NCBI GenBank assembly: GCA_002491225.1
Contig: DKVN01000031.1
Span: 1,443 to 10,665, forward strand
DNA length: 9,223 nt
Direction of reading: 5' to 3'
Source of the DNA: Faecalibacterium sp. UBA7177
GTDB taxonomy: Bacteria > Bacillota > Clostridia > Oscillospirales > Ruminococcaceae
Shown here: piece by piece, positions 1 to 5,874 of the stretch
Numbering within the stretch: the first letter of the stretch is position 1
Layout of the letters: each line of letters begins with the position of its first letter
Translations under genes and position numbers: made by a program
The notes under the pieces: model-generated
The model's database searches: none
Seen by the model: only the letters and a program-made list of their open reading frames with translations
What the model was told of the DNA's origin: nothing

Positions 1-171
1 CCGGCCGGTGCAGGTGGAGAGGGTGATGATTTTGTCCCCAACCTCCGGCGTGATGCCGGTGTCGATGACGGCGGCGCGCTCGCTGCCCTCAACGAGGTAA
101 AAGGAGGACTGCCCCTCGTCATTGAGAAAATAGGCGTGCGGCGCGATCTGTACGATGGAGTATTCAGCCAT
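1..171 (-). CDS. MBL-fold metallohydrolase, N-terminal fragment
   Basis: Only the first 57 codons lie in the window; the gene continues off the left edge. The start is an ATG at 171-169, preceded on the minus strand by AAAGGA about 10 bases upstream. The protein begins MAEYSIVQIAPHAYFLNDEG and continues with FYLVEGSERAAVIDTGI (residues 25-40). This is the usual opening of metallo-beta-lactamase-fold proteins: the first beta strands, a ligand-facing 'YLVEG' strand and the 'VIDTG' turn that precedes the metal-binding HxHxD motif. That HxHxD motif would fall outside the window, so metal binding and substrate cannot be judged. The gene lies 98 bases downstream of the GntR gene on the same strand, so the two may be co-transcribed. 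Family assignment is fairly secure. The specific role (glyoxalase-like, lactonase-like or other hydrolase) is unknown. Confidence 0.8.
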   Translation of the reverse strand, partial: MAEYSIVQIAPHAYFLNDEGQSSFYLVEGSERAAVIDTGITPEVGDKIITLSTCTGR

Positions 172-208
172 TTGCTTCGCATCCTTTCTATAAAAGATCA
201 AACATCCA

Positions 209-228
209 TCCCGCCGCATCCGGCGGGA
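209..228 (-). other. Perfect 8-bp hairpin between the GntR and MBL genes
   Basis: TCCCGCCG at 209-216 and CGGCGGGA at 221-228 are exact inverted repeats around a 4-base loop. The hairpin sits in the 98-base gap between the GntR stop and the MBL start. In the minus direction it is not followed by an immediate T-run (the next bases are TGGATGTTTGATC, with TTTT only about 13 bases on), so it is a weak terminator at best. It could be a transcript-stabilising or processing structure between the two genes. Confidence 0.45.
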
Positions 229-269
229 AACTGCGCAAAAAGTTTCGGCCCGCGTCCCCCCAAAGGCCC

Positions 270-992
270 TCAGTCCTCCATCGTCACCACAATGCGGTAG
301 AGGTCCGGCCGGCAGAGCAGATGGGAGCATTCCATCGGCCCGGCCGTGCTGCTGGCCAACCGGTGCAGCGAGAGCAGCGGCGCGCCAACCGGCACCTTGA
401 GAATCTGCGACTCCACCAGCCCCGCAACCTCGGCCGAAATGGTCTCGTCGGCGCGCTGGTAGCGGATCCCATAGGTCTGATTCAAAAAGATGTACAGATC
501 GGGAAAACAGCCCTCATACGCGGCAAACCCCGGCACCGTCTGCTTGGCAAGGTAGTTGGTGGCAAACATCACGGGCGTGTCATTTTGGTCCAGAAAGATG
601 CGCTGAAACCGGTACACGATGCTGCGCAGCGGAACCTGCAAAAACGCGGCGTCCTCCGGGTCCAGCAGGGGGGCCTCATCGATCCGCGCAACCGCATGCG
701 CCTGGTCGGAGGCGTTGATCTCGGTCAGCGAGATCACATTGTCAAAGCGTCTCGACACCCCCTTGCGCAGCACGGTGGTGCCGCGCCCCTGGTGTACCGT
801 GATCAGCCCCTGGCGCACCAAAAGCTGGATCGCGCTGCGGATGGTGGCCCGGCTGACCTTGAACTCCTTTTGCAGCTCCGGCTCGGGCGGCAGCTGGGTG
901 CCGATCGGATAGGTGTCCAGGATGATCCGCTTGCGCAGCACGGTGGCCACGCGCTCGTATTTGGGCAGATGAATTTCGTCCATACGCTTCAC
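270..992 (-). CDS. GntR/HutC-family transcriptional repressor with UTRA domain
   Basis: A 240-residue protein, the normal length for HutC-type GntR regulators. Residues about 10-75 are the winged helix-turn-helix. The recognition segment is LPPEPELQKEF-KVSRATIRSAIQLL (34-58), followed by the wing ITVHQGRGTTV (64-74). Residues about 95-236 are a UTRA effector domain, with the conserved-looking stretches YGIRYQRADETISAE (174-188), PLLSLHRLA and PMECSHLLCRPDLYRI. UTRA domains bind small sugars, sugar phosphates or acids, and binding usually releases DNA. The start is ambiguous: GTG at 992-990 lies only about 3 bases after AAGGGA, while ATG at 983-981 lies about 12 bases after it. The gene is transcribed divergently from the sugar operon, so the likely job is local repression of that operon and of itself (inference). 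A promoter with an extended -10 lies upstream at about 1091-1099. The family is certain; the ligand is unknown. Confidence 0.92.
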   Translation of the reverse strand: MKRMDEIHLPKYERVATVLRKRIILDTYPIGTQLPPEPELQKEFKVSRATIRSAIQLLVRQGLITVHQGRGTTVLRKGVSRRFDNVISLTEINASDQAHAVARIDEAPLLDPEDAAFLQVPLRSIVYRFQRIFLDQNDTPVMFATNYLAKQTVPGFAAYEGCFPDLYIFLNQTYGIRYQRADETISAEVAGLVESQILKVPVGAPLLSLHRLASSTAGPMECSHLLCRPDLYRIVVTMED

Positions 993-1080
993 AAATCCCT
1001 TCTGGGTGTCGTTAAATCGTATCTATTGTAACATACCTTTTCAAGAAAGGGAAGAGGTAAATTAGACAAAATGCTTCAAT

Positions 1081-1107
1081 AAAACATCACATTATACCAT
1101 ATGTTTT
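1081..1107. promoter_or_regulatory. Split inverted repeat AAAACAT-N13-ATGTTTT over the gntR promoter
   Basis: AAAACAT at 1081-1087 and ATGTTTT at 1101-1107 are exact 7-base inverted repeats. The 13-base gap between them contains the leftward -10 box. The half-sites match those of the two compact palindromes at 1133-1148 and 1163-1178, but the spacing differs (13 instead of 4). It is a plausible autoregulatory operator for the GntR protein (inference). Confidence 0.45.
1091..1099 (-). promoter_or_regulatory. Extended -10 promoter for the GntR gene
   Basis: Read on the minus strand, the sequence is TGGTATAAT: a perfect TATAAT (1096-1091) with the TGN extension. The -35 is poor; TTGTCG at a 19-base spacing is the best candidate. 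Transcription would start near 1084, giving a leader of about 90 bases. A second possible -10, TACAAT at 1030-1025, lies closer to the gene but has only a weak -35 (TTCCCT at a 17-base spacing). AAAACAT and ATGTTTT half-sites flank the 1091-1096 -10. Confidence 0.55.
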
Positions 1108-1132
1108 GTGCAATTCGACAATAATCCACAGA

Positions 1133-1148
1133 AAACATTATGATGTTT
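1133..1148. promoter_or_regulatory. Palindromic operator 1 (AAACAT-N4-ATGTTT)
   Basis: A 16-bp palindrome with perfect 6-base arms and the 4-base centre TATG. It ends 5 bases upstream of the -35 box at 1154-1159. Its centre (1140.5) is exactly 30 bp from that of the second copy (1170.5), close to three helical turns, so two bound dimers would sit on nearly the same face of the DNA. The adjacent divergent GntR protein is the obvious candidate binder, but this is inferred. Confidence 0.6.
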
Positions 1149-1153
1149 GAATA

Positions 1154-1182
1154 TTGACCAGAAAACATCCGTATGTTAAGAT
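1154..1182 (+). promoter_or_regulatory. Sigma-A promoter of the sugar operon
   Basis: TTGACC (-35, 5 of 6 consensus) at 1154-1159, a 17-base spacer, then TAAGAT (-10, 4 of 6) at 1177-1182 with an upstream TGT that gives an extended -10. Transcription would start near 1189, about 70 bases before the ATG at 1261. The surrounding 200 bases are strikingly AT-rich compared with the flanking genes. Confidence 0.65.
1163..1178. promoter_or_regulatory. Palindromic operator 2 (AAACAT-N4-ATGTTA) in the promoter spacer
   Basis: Same architecture as the first copy: AAACAT, the 4-base centre CCGT, then ATGTTA, with a single mismatch at the outermost base. It lies between the -35 (1154-1159) and overlaps the start of the -10 (1177-1182). 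A protein bound here would block RNA polymerase, as expected of a repressor site. Confidence 0.6.
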
Positions 1183-1198
1183 AAGCCTACCGATTCGA

Positions 1199-1224
1199 CG
1201 TGCAGGCAACGGAGGAGCTGCACG
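1199..1224 (+). other. Leader hairpin with an SD-like loop
   Basis: CGTGCAG (1199-1205) and CTGCACG (1218-1224) form a perfect 7-bp stem in the predicted 5' leader. The 12-base loop holds GGAGGAG. No ATG, GTG or TTG follows that loop at a useful distance, and the real ribosome binding site is AAAGGA at about 1245-1250. This may be a leader-stabilising hairpin near the 5' end of the transcript. Confidence 0.4.
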
Positions 1225-1260
1225 CGAAACACACCAAAATGGAGAAAGGATGTAGCTTTT

Positions 1261-2283
1261 ATGAAAAAGATCATCGCGATCCTGCTTTCCCTCTCGATGC
1301 TGCTCGCGCTGGCCGCCTGCGGCGGCGGCGCGTCCAGCGCACCGCAATCTCAAACGCCCGCCTCAACCGGCGGCAGCACCCCCGCCGCCCCGGCGGACGG
1401 CGGCGACGGCGAAAAGGTCATTTGCTACTCCTTCGGCCCGATGACCGGCGGCGCTGCCTGGGGCCAGTTTGAAAAGGGCTTCTATCAGGCGTGCGAAGAG
1501 CTGGGCTGGGAGGGCCACTACCTGGCACCGACGGCGGACAACAATATGTCCGAGCTGATGAACCTGCACGAGACCGCGATCACCAACGGCGCAAACGTGA
1601 TGCTGCCGTTGGTGGTTGACCACGACGCGATGGCGGATATCCTGATCAATGCGCGCGAGCAGGGCATCACCCTCTACGGCGTAGCAGCCAGCGACGATAA
1701 CCTGGACGGCTTCATCGGCACCGACAGCCAGAATTTGGGCTACAACATTGCCGAGGCGCTGGTCAAGGTTGCGGGCGACGGCCCGATCAATGTTGTGACC
1801 ATGCAGAGCCTGCTCAGCACCCAGCAGCAGGTCGAGCAGGTGGACGCCTTTGTCGAGCATCTGGCCGAGCTGCGGCCGGACGCGGTGGTCGTCAGCCGCG
1901 AGGAGTGCAACTCCTCCGCGCAGACCGCGCAGGACAAGCTGTCCGCCGTCTGCATCGCCCACCCCGAGACCAACGCGCTGGTCTCGTTTGACAGCTACGC
2001 CGGCCTGGGCGCAGCCTCCTACTGCGTGGCCGAGGGCGTGCAGGACGACTTCTTTGTCATCGGCATCGACGACGCGGCCGAGATCCTGCTGGCCATCAAG
2101 GACGGCTCGATGGACGCGACCGTGGCCCAGATGTGGTACAAGATGGGTTATGAGGGCGTGATGAACGCCAACAAGATCCGCAACGGCGAGGAGGTTCCCT
2201 TCGCGACCGACGCCGGTACCGCCATCGTGCTGCCGGAGGATGTGGACAGCTGGGCCGAGCAGGTCGGCGCGGATCTGGGCTGA
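1261..2283 (+). CDS. Sugar ABC transporter substrate-binding lipoprotein
   Basis: A 340-residue solute receptor of the ribose/galactose-binding type (type I periplasmic-binding fold). The first 19 residues are a lipoprotein signal: a KK n-region, a hydrophobic core, then the lipobox LAAC with the lipidated Cys at 20. A Gly/Ser/Pro/Ala-rich flexible linker runs to about residue 51, tethering the receptor to the outer face of the membrane. The binding domain follows, with family-like stretches VICYSFGPMTGG (53-64), GFIGTDSQNLGYNIAEAL (150-167), FFVIGIDDAAEILLAI (264-279) and DGSMDATVAQ (281-290). It should capture an unphosphorylated sugar and deliver it to the permease encoded next. The ATG at 1261 has AAAGGA about 10 bases upstream. 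It is the first gene of the operon and is followed by a hairpin that may hold its expression above that of the membrane parts. The ligand cannot be read from the sequence. Confidence 0.93.
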   Translation: MKKIIAILLSLSMLLALAACGGGASSAPQSQTPASTGGSTPAAPADGGDGEKVICYSFGPMTGGAAWGQFEKGFYQACEELGWEGHYLAPTADNNMSELMNLHETAITNGANVMLPLVVDHDAMADILINAREQGITLYGVAASDDNLDGFIGTDSQNLGYNIAEALVKVAGDGPINVVTMQSLLSTQQQVEQVDAFVEHLAELRPDAVVVSREECNSSAQTAQDKLSAVCIAHPETNALVSFDSYAGLGAASYCVAEGVQDDFFVIGIDDAAEILLAIKDGSMDATVAQMWYKMGYEGVMNANKIRNGEEVPFATDAGTAIVLPEDVDSWAEQVGADLG

Positions 2284-2311
2284 CCGGATAAGCTGCTTTA
2301 GAAGACGAAAC

Positions 2312-2348
2312 AATTCGGGTAGCCGTACAAACGGTTACCCGAATTTTT
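2312..2348 (+). terminator. Intercistronic terminator-like hairpin (attenuator)
   Basis: AATTCGGGTAGCCG (2312-2325) pairs with CGGTTACCCGAATT (2332-2345) through 14 base pairs, one of them a G-U, with a 6-base loop. The pairing runs into TTTTT at 2344-2348, so it looks like an intrinsic terminator with a short U-run. It sits between the binding-protein gene and the permease gene with no obvious new promoter after it. Partial termination or 3'-end protection is therefore likely, giving more binding protein than permease, as is known in other binding-protein operons. Confidence 0.75.
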
Positions 2349-2368
2349 GAAAGAGGTGTTACGCAAAG

Positions 2369-3334
2369 ATGAAAAAAGAGGAGTCCTGGAGCAAAAAGCT
2401 TTTGAGCCACAACGAGCTTGGCGCGGTGCTGCCGCTGGTGTTTCTGCTGTTGGCCGTGCTCATCGTCAATCCAAACTTCTTTATGGCGCGCAACCTGATC
2501 GACGTGCTGCGCACCGCCAGCTTTTCCTTTATCGTCGCCATCCCGCTGACCTTTTTGATGTCCGCACAGGGCATGGACCTCTCGGTCGGCGCGGCAACCA
2601 GCCTGGGCGGCGTGATCTGTGCCATGTGCCTCAAGGCCGGGATGCCCATCCCGGTGGGGATGCTGATCGGCCTGCTCTCCGGCGCGGTGGTCGGCCTGGT
2701 CAACGGGATCCTGGTGGTGCAGTGCGGCCTGCCCGCCTTTATCGCCACCCTCGGTATGCAGTATGTGGTCAACGGCTTTATCGCCGTCATCACCAACAAC
2801 CTTGCCATCTCCAACTTCAGCGAAACCTTCAAGTATATCAGCCAGTATAAGCTGTTCGGGCTGATCACCATGCCAATCATCTATGCGCTCCTTCTGGGCG
2901 TTGTGGGGCATATCCTGCTGCAGAAAACCCGCTTTGGCCGCGAGGTGCAGTCGATCGGCGGCAACACCGAAACGGCGTATCTGGCCGGCATCAATGTCAA
3001 CAAACAGCGCATCATCGCCTTTACCATGACCTCGGTGTTCGCGGCGCTGGCCGGTATGCTCATTGCCTCCCGCTTTGCCACCGCGCAGCCTGCGGCCGGC
3101 ACCGGCACCGAGCTCTCGATCATGGCGGGGGTCATCATCGGCGGTACCAGCATGTTCGGCGGCCAGGGCACCATCGTGGGCTCGGCGCTGGGCTGCCTGC
3201 TGCTGGCAACCATCACCAACGCGCTGATCCTGATGAACGTTTCTACCCTGTGGCAGAACCTGATCTACGGCCTGATCCTGATTGCCGCCCTGTTTGTGGA
3301 TAAGTACCGCCGCAAGGTTTTGAGCGGCGAATAA
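2369..3334 (+). CDS. Sugar ABC transporter permease (RbsC-like)
   Basis: A 321-residue integral membrane protein of the branched-chain/ribose permease type (BPD_transp_2), of typical length. Hydrophobic segments suggest about eight to ten membrane passes, at roughly 17-35, 46-66, 77-90, 95-116, 120-142, 164-186, 213-235, 266-288 and 294-312. Family landmarks are GMDLSVGA (68-75), PAFIATLGM (122-130), the cytoplasmic TRFGREVQSIGGN (187-199) and the glycine-rich GVIIGGTSMFGGQGTIVG (254-271), which contributes to the ATPase interface. It forms the sugar channel, probably as a homodimer with the tandem ATPase, because no second permease gene is present. The ATG at 2369 is preceded by AGAGGTG. The ATPase gene follows after 15 bases, implying coupled expression. 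Confidence 0.94.
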   Translation: MKKEESWSKKLLSHNELGAVLPLVFLLLAVLIVNPNFFMARNLIDVLRTASFSFIVAIPLTFLMSAQGMDLSVGAATSLGGVICAMCLKAGMPIPVGMLIGLLSGAVVGLVNGILVVQCGLPAFIATLGMQYVVNGFIAVITNNLAISNFSETFKYISQYKLFGLITMPIIYALLLGVVGHILLQKTRFGREVQSIGGNTETAYLAGINVNKQRIIAFTMTSVFAALAGMLIASRFATAQPAAGTGTELSIMAGVIIGGTSMFGGQGTIVGSALGCLLLATITNALILMNVSTLWQNLIYGLILIAALFVDKYRRKVLSGE

Positions 3335-3349
3335 CGGAGGAATACGGCT

Positions 3350-4864
3350 ATGGGTGAAGCGATTCTTGAGATGAAAAGTGTAACCAAGCGGTTCCCCGGC
3401 GTCATCGCGCTGAAGGATGTCTCGATCTCGCTCAACAAGGGCGAGGTGCTGGCCATCTGCGGCGAGAACGGCGCGGGAAAATCCACCCTCATGAAGATCC
3501 TCAGCGGCAGCTATACCTCCAAAGAGTATGAGGGTGAAATCTGGATCGACGGCAAACCGGTGGAGTTTACCTCGGTGTCGGTGGCGGAGGGCTGCGGCAT
3601 CGAGATGGTCTACCAGGAGATCAACGTGATGCTGGACGCCTCCATCGCCGAGAACATCTATGTGGGCAACCTGCCGATGAAGGGCCGGTTTGTCGATTTC
3701 AAAAGGATGTACGCCGATGCAGACGCGATGCTCAAAAAGATGCATCTCGAGGCGGACCCGCAGCAGCATGTGCGCGGGATGAACAGCGGCCAGATGCAGC
3801 TGATCTCGATTGCGCGTGCGCTGAGCAAAAACCCGCGCATCATCGTACTGGACGAGCCCACCAGCGCCCTGACCGACACCGAGACGGATATCCTGATGAC
3901 CACCATCGACGAGCTGCGCCGCGAGGGCGTGAGCTTTCTGTTCATCTCGCACAAGCTGGACGAGGTGTTCCGCATTGCGGACCGGGTGACCGTGATGCGC
4001 GACGGCGCGGTGATCCGCACCGACGCGGTCAGCGAGGTGACCGAGGAGTCGCTGATCGAGGCGATGATCGGCCGCACCATCGACAATATGTACCCCAAGA
4101 CCCCCGCCGAGATCGGCGAGGAGGTGCTGCGGGTGGAAAACCTGACCGTGCCGCACCCCACCAACAAGGGCCAGAACATTGTCGAAAATGTGAGCTTCCA
4201 CCTCAACAAGGGCGAGATCCTCGGCATCGGCGGCCTGGTGGGCGCGGGGCGCAGCGAGGTGCTGAGCGCCATCTTCGGCTATATCACCCACAATGTGCAA
4301 AAGCAGGTGTATCTCAACGGCGAGCCGGTAAAGATCAGCTGCCCGCGCGACGCCATCCGGGCGGGGCTGGGGTATGTCACCGAGGAGCGCAAGCAGTCCG
4401 GCTTTATCTGGATGCACAGCATCCGCGCCAACCTGACCCTTGCCAGCCTGGACCAGTTTACCCAAAAGGGCTTTCTGGATAAGAAAAAGGAGCAGGGGCT
4501 CGCTCAGTCCATGTTTGAACGTCTGGCCATCAAGGCCCCCTCGCTCGAGACCATGCTGGTCAACCTGTCGGGCGGCAACCAGCAGAAGGTGGTTGTGGGC
4601 AAGTGGCTGATCAGCCAGCCCCACATCCTGCTGGTGGACGAGCCGACCAAGGGCATCGACGTGGGCGCCAAGGCCGAGATTTATAAGATCATGAACGAGC
4701 TGACCCACAGCGGCGTCTCGATCATCATGGTCTCGTCCGACATGCCGGAGCTTGTCTCGATGAGCGACCGGTGCCTGGTGCTGAGCGGCGGCCATCTGAC
4801 CGGTGAGCTGACCGGCGACGAGATCAACCAGGCCAACGTGATGAAAGCGGCAATCGCCGGGTAA
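3350..4864 (+). CDS. Sugar ABC transporter ATPase, two fused nucleotide-binding domains (RbsA/MglA-like)
   Basis: A 504-residue tandem ATPase of the CUT2 (ribose/galactose/xylose) class, normal in length. The first domain has Walker A GENGAGKST (38-46), Q-loop Gln 89, signature NSGQMQLISIARAL (145-158), Walker B IIVLDEP (164-170) and H-loop His 201. The second has the degenerate Walker A usual for this family, GLVGAGRSE (295-303), an intact signature LSGGNQQKV (406-414), Walker B ILLVDEPTKG (426-435), and VSSDMPE in place of the H-loop. The loss of key residues in the second site is a family trait, not damage. It powers import through the permease. The ATG at 3350 follows GGAGGA by 8 bases. 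The class predicts uptake of a monosaccharide or small sugar rather than of an oligosaccharide, although exceptions exist. Confidence 0.95.
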   Translation: MGEAILEMKSVTKRFPGVIALKDVSISLNKGEVLAICGENGAGKSTLMKILSGSYTSKEYEGEIWIDGKPVEFTSVSVAEGCGIEMVYQEINVMLDASIAENIYVGNLPMKGRFVDFKRMYADADAMLKKMHLEADPQQHVRGMNSGQMQLISIARALSKNPRIIVLDEPTSALTDTETDILMTTIDELRREGVSFLFISHKLDEVFRIADRVTVMRDGAVIRTDAVSEVTEESLIEAMIGRTIDNMYPKTPAEIGEEVLRVENLTVPHPTNKGQNIVENVSFHLNKGEILGIGGLVGAGRSEVLSAIFGYITHNVQKQVYLNGEPVKISCPRDAIRAGLGYVTEERKQSGFIWMHSIRANLTLASLDQFTQKGFLDKKKEQGLAQSMFERLAIKAPSLETMLVNLSGGNQQKVVVGKWLISQPHILLVDEPTKGIDVGAKAEIYKIMNELTHSGVSIIMVSSDMPELVSMSDRCLVLSGGHLTGELTGDEINQANVMKAAIAG

Positions 4865-4877
4865 GGGAGGCCAGAGG

Positions 4878-5801
4878 ATGAACACGATCCGGAACGAGCG
4901 GCTCGAGGTCACCTTCCGCTATGACCCGCAGACCCTGTTCAGCGAGCGGTTCGAGGCGGCGGGCGTGGTGGAGCAGGTGTGCCTCGATGGAACCTGGCGC
5001 TTTTGCGAGCCGGAGCAGCGCATCGCCGGGCGGGTAACCTGCAGCGGCACCGGCCTGTGCGGCGAGTATGTGTGGGACGAGCTTGCAGGGGAGGCCGCGC
5101 CGGGCGAGCAGTTCCCCAAGCTCGGGGTCGGGCTGCTGACCCAGCGGCCCGAGGGCGGCCCGTACAATATGTGGCGGCATTACGAGACCCGGCCGTTCCC
5201 GCTCTCCGCCCGGTTTGAGGCGGACCGGGCCGTCTTTGTGCAGGAGCCGCTGCCCTGCCTTGGCGTTGCCGCGCGCATCACCAAAACGGTGGGGCTGAAC
5301 GGCACCTGCCTCTACACCGAGACAGCGCTCGAAAATCTGGGCAGCCGCCCGCTGCAGCTGCGGGAGTACCAGCACAATTTTGTCTCGCTGAACGGCGAGC
5401 CGGTCGGCCCCGGTTACCGGCTCACCCTGCCGATGGACGGCGAGATCGAACAGATCGCGGATGCCGCCTATGATGTCCGGGATTTCAGGCTCCGGCGCTC
5501 CGGCTTTATGCGGGCGGAGGGCGACGCCATCGTCTGGTGCAAGCCGATGGACGGCCACGGCTGGCACAAGGTGACCACCGAGGCCAGCCTGCACCCCGAG
5601 CGGGGCGCCTACTGGAAGCTGACCCATGACCGGCTGCCGCTTTCGGTGTGCGAGGAGCTGAGCTTTGCCCCCCAGGAGCTTGTGCTGTGGGGGGTGGAGC
5701 ACTGTATCTGCACCGAGCTGTACATCCCCATCGAGGTGCAGCCGGGGCAGACCTTCCGCTGGAAAAGACAGTGGCGCTTTGAGGCTGGCCAGCCGCGCTG
5801 A
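4878..5801 (+). CDS. Aldose-1-epimerase-like protein (galactose mutarotase fold)
   Basis: A 307-residue protein resembling the galactose-mutarotase/aldose-epimerase superfamily rather than the textbook GalM family. Visible landmarks are FPKLGVGLLTQ (79-89), YETRPFPLS (102-110), then LENLGSRPLQLREYQHNFVSLNG spanning 151-173 with a candidate catalytic His at 166, WCKPMDGHGWH (220-230), and a C-terminal strand region CTELYIPIEVQPGQTFRW (278-295) with a candidate Glu at 280 that ends in a typical '...PGQ-x-W' edge. Such enzymes interconvert alpha and beta anomers, which would fit a pathway whose dehydrogenase uses one anomer. No signal peptide, so cytoplasmic. The ATG at 4878 follows GGGAGG by 7 bases, 13 bases after the ATPase stop. 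The fold call is moderately secure; catalytic activity and substrate are inference. Confidence 0.68.
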   Translation: MNTIRNERLEVTFRYDPQTLFSERFEAAGVVEQVCLDGTWRFCEPEQRIAGRVTCSGTGLCGEYVWDELAGEAAPGEQFPKLGVGLLTQRPEGGPYNMWRHYETRPFPLSARFEADRAVFVQEPLPCLGVAARITKTVGLNGTCLYTETALENLGSRPLQLREYQHNFVSLNGEPVGPGYRLTLPMDGEIEQIADAAYDVRDFRLRRSGFMRAEGDAIVWCKPMDGHGWHKVTTEASLHPERGAYWKLTHDRLPLSVCEELSFAPQELVLWGVEHCICTELYIPIEVQPGQTFRWKRQWRFEAGQPR

Positions 5802-5834
5802 GCGCGCCGGCCGCACCGGGCCCACGGGACAAAG

Positions 5835-5862
5835 GACGGCCGCGCCTTTTTGGCGGGCCGTC
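5835..5862 (+). other. Stable hairpin with a U5 loop, abutting the lactonase ribosome binding site
   Basis: GACGGCC (5835-5841) pairs with GGCCGTC (5856-5862) and, after a single bulged G at 5842, CGCC (5843-5846) pairs with GGCG (5852-5855) around a TTTTT loop. The stem is 11 bp and GC-rich. The U-run is in the loop instead of after the stem, so it is not a standard intrinsic terminator. The next bases are the Shine-Dalgarno AGGGAG (5863-5868). It could tune translation of the next gene or mark an RNA-processing point. Confidence 0.5.
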
Positions 5863-5868
5863 AGGGAG
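5863..5868 (+). promoter_or_regulatory. Ribosome binding site that fixes the lactonase start
   Basis: AGGGAG with a 6-base spacer to the ATG at 5875. The same reading frame is open upstream from 5665, inside the preceding gene. This site, and the fact that lactonase homology begins only at the residues after 5875, select the shorter form. Confidence 0.75.
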
Positions 5869-5874
5869 AAACAT

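Noticed and set aside
321..1031. Plus-strand open frame opposite the GntR gene
   Set aside because: The minus strand encodes a clean GntR/UTRA protein. The plus-strand product is Arg/Gly/His-rich with no family likeness and has no ribosome binding site.
1081..1200. Repeated AAACAT/ATGTTT units as a CRISPR or mobile-element end
   Set aside because: The units are short inverted half-sites at promoter positions, with no long direct repeats, regular spacers, transposase or target duplication.
1211..1217. GGAGGAG as the ribosome binding site of a small upstream peptide
   Set aside because: No ATG, GTG or TTG lies within the usual distance downstream; only a CTG is adjacent.
993..1260. A catabolite-repression (cre) site in the divergent region
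   Set aside because: I looked for a TG-N-AA-N-CG-type palindrome. The nearest candidate, TGCAATTCG at about 1109, has wrong spacing and no matching second half.
4199..4260. Degenerate second Walker A in the ATPase as a possible inactivating mutation
   Set aside because: GLVGAGRSE in the second domain is normal for RbsA/MglA-type tandem ATPases; it is not gene decay.
2096..4912. A 938-codon open frame on the minus strand across the importer genes
   Set aside because: It lies antisense to three clearly conserved genes (binding protein, permease, ATPase). Its translation is rich in His, Gln, Asp and Arg with no recognisable domain. Long antisense frames are expected where codons are GC-rich.
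5665..5874. N-terminal extension of the lactonase gene back to 5665
   Set aside because: The extension overlaps the coding end of the epimerase-like gene, is Arg/Ser-rich, and lacks the strong AGGGAG site found just before 5875.
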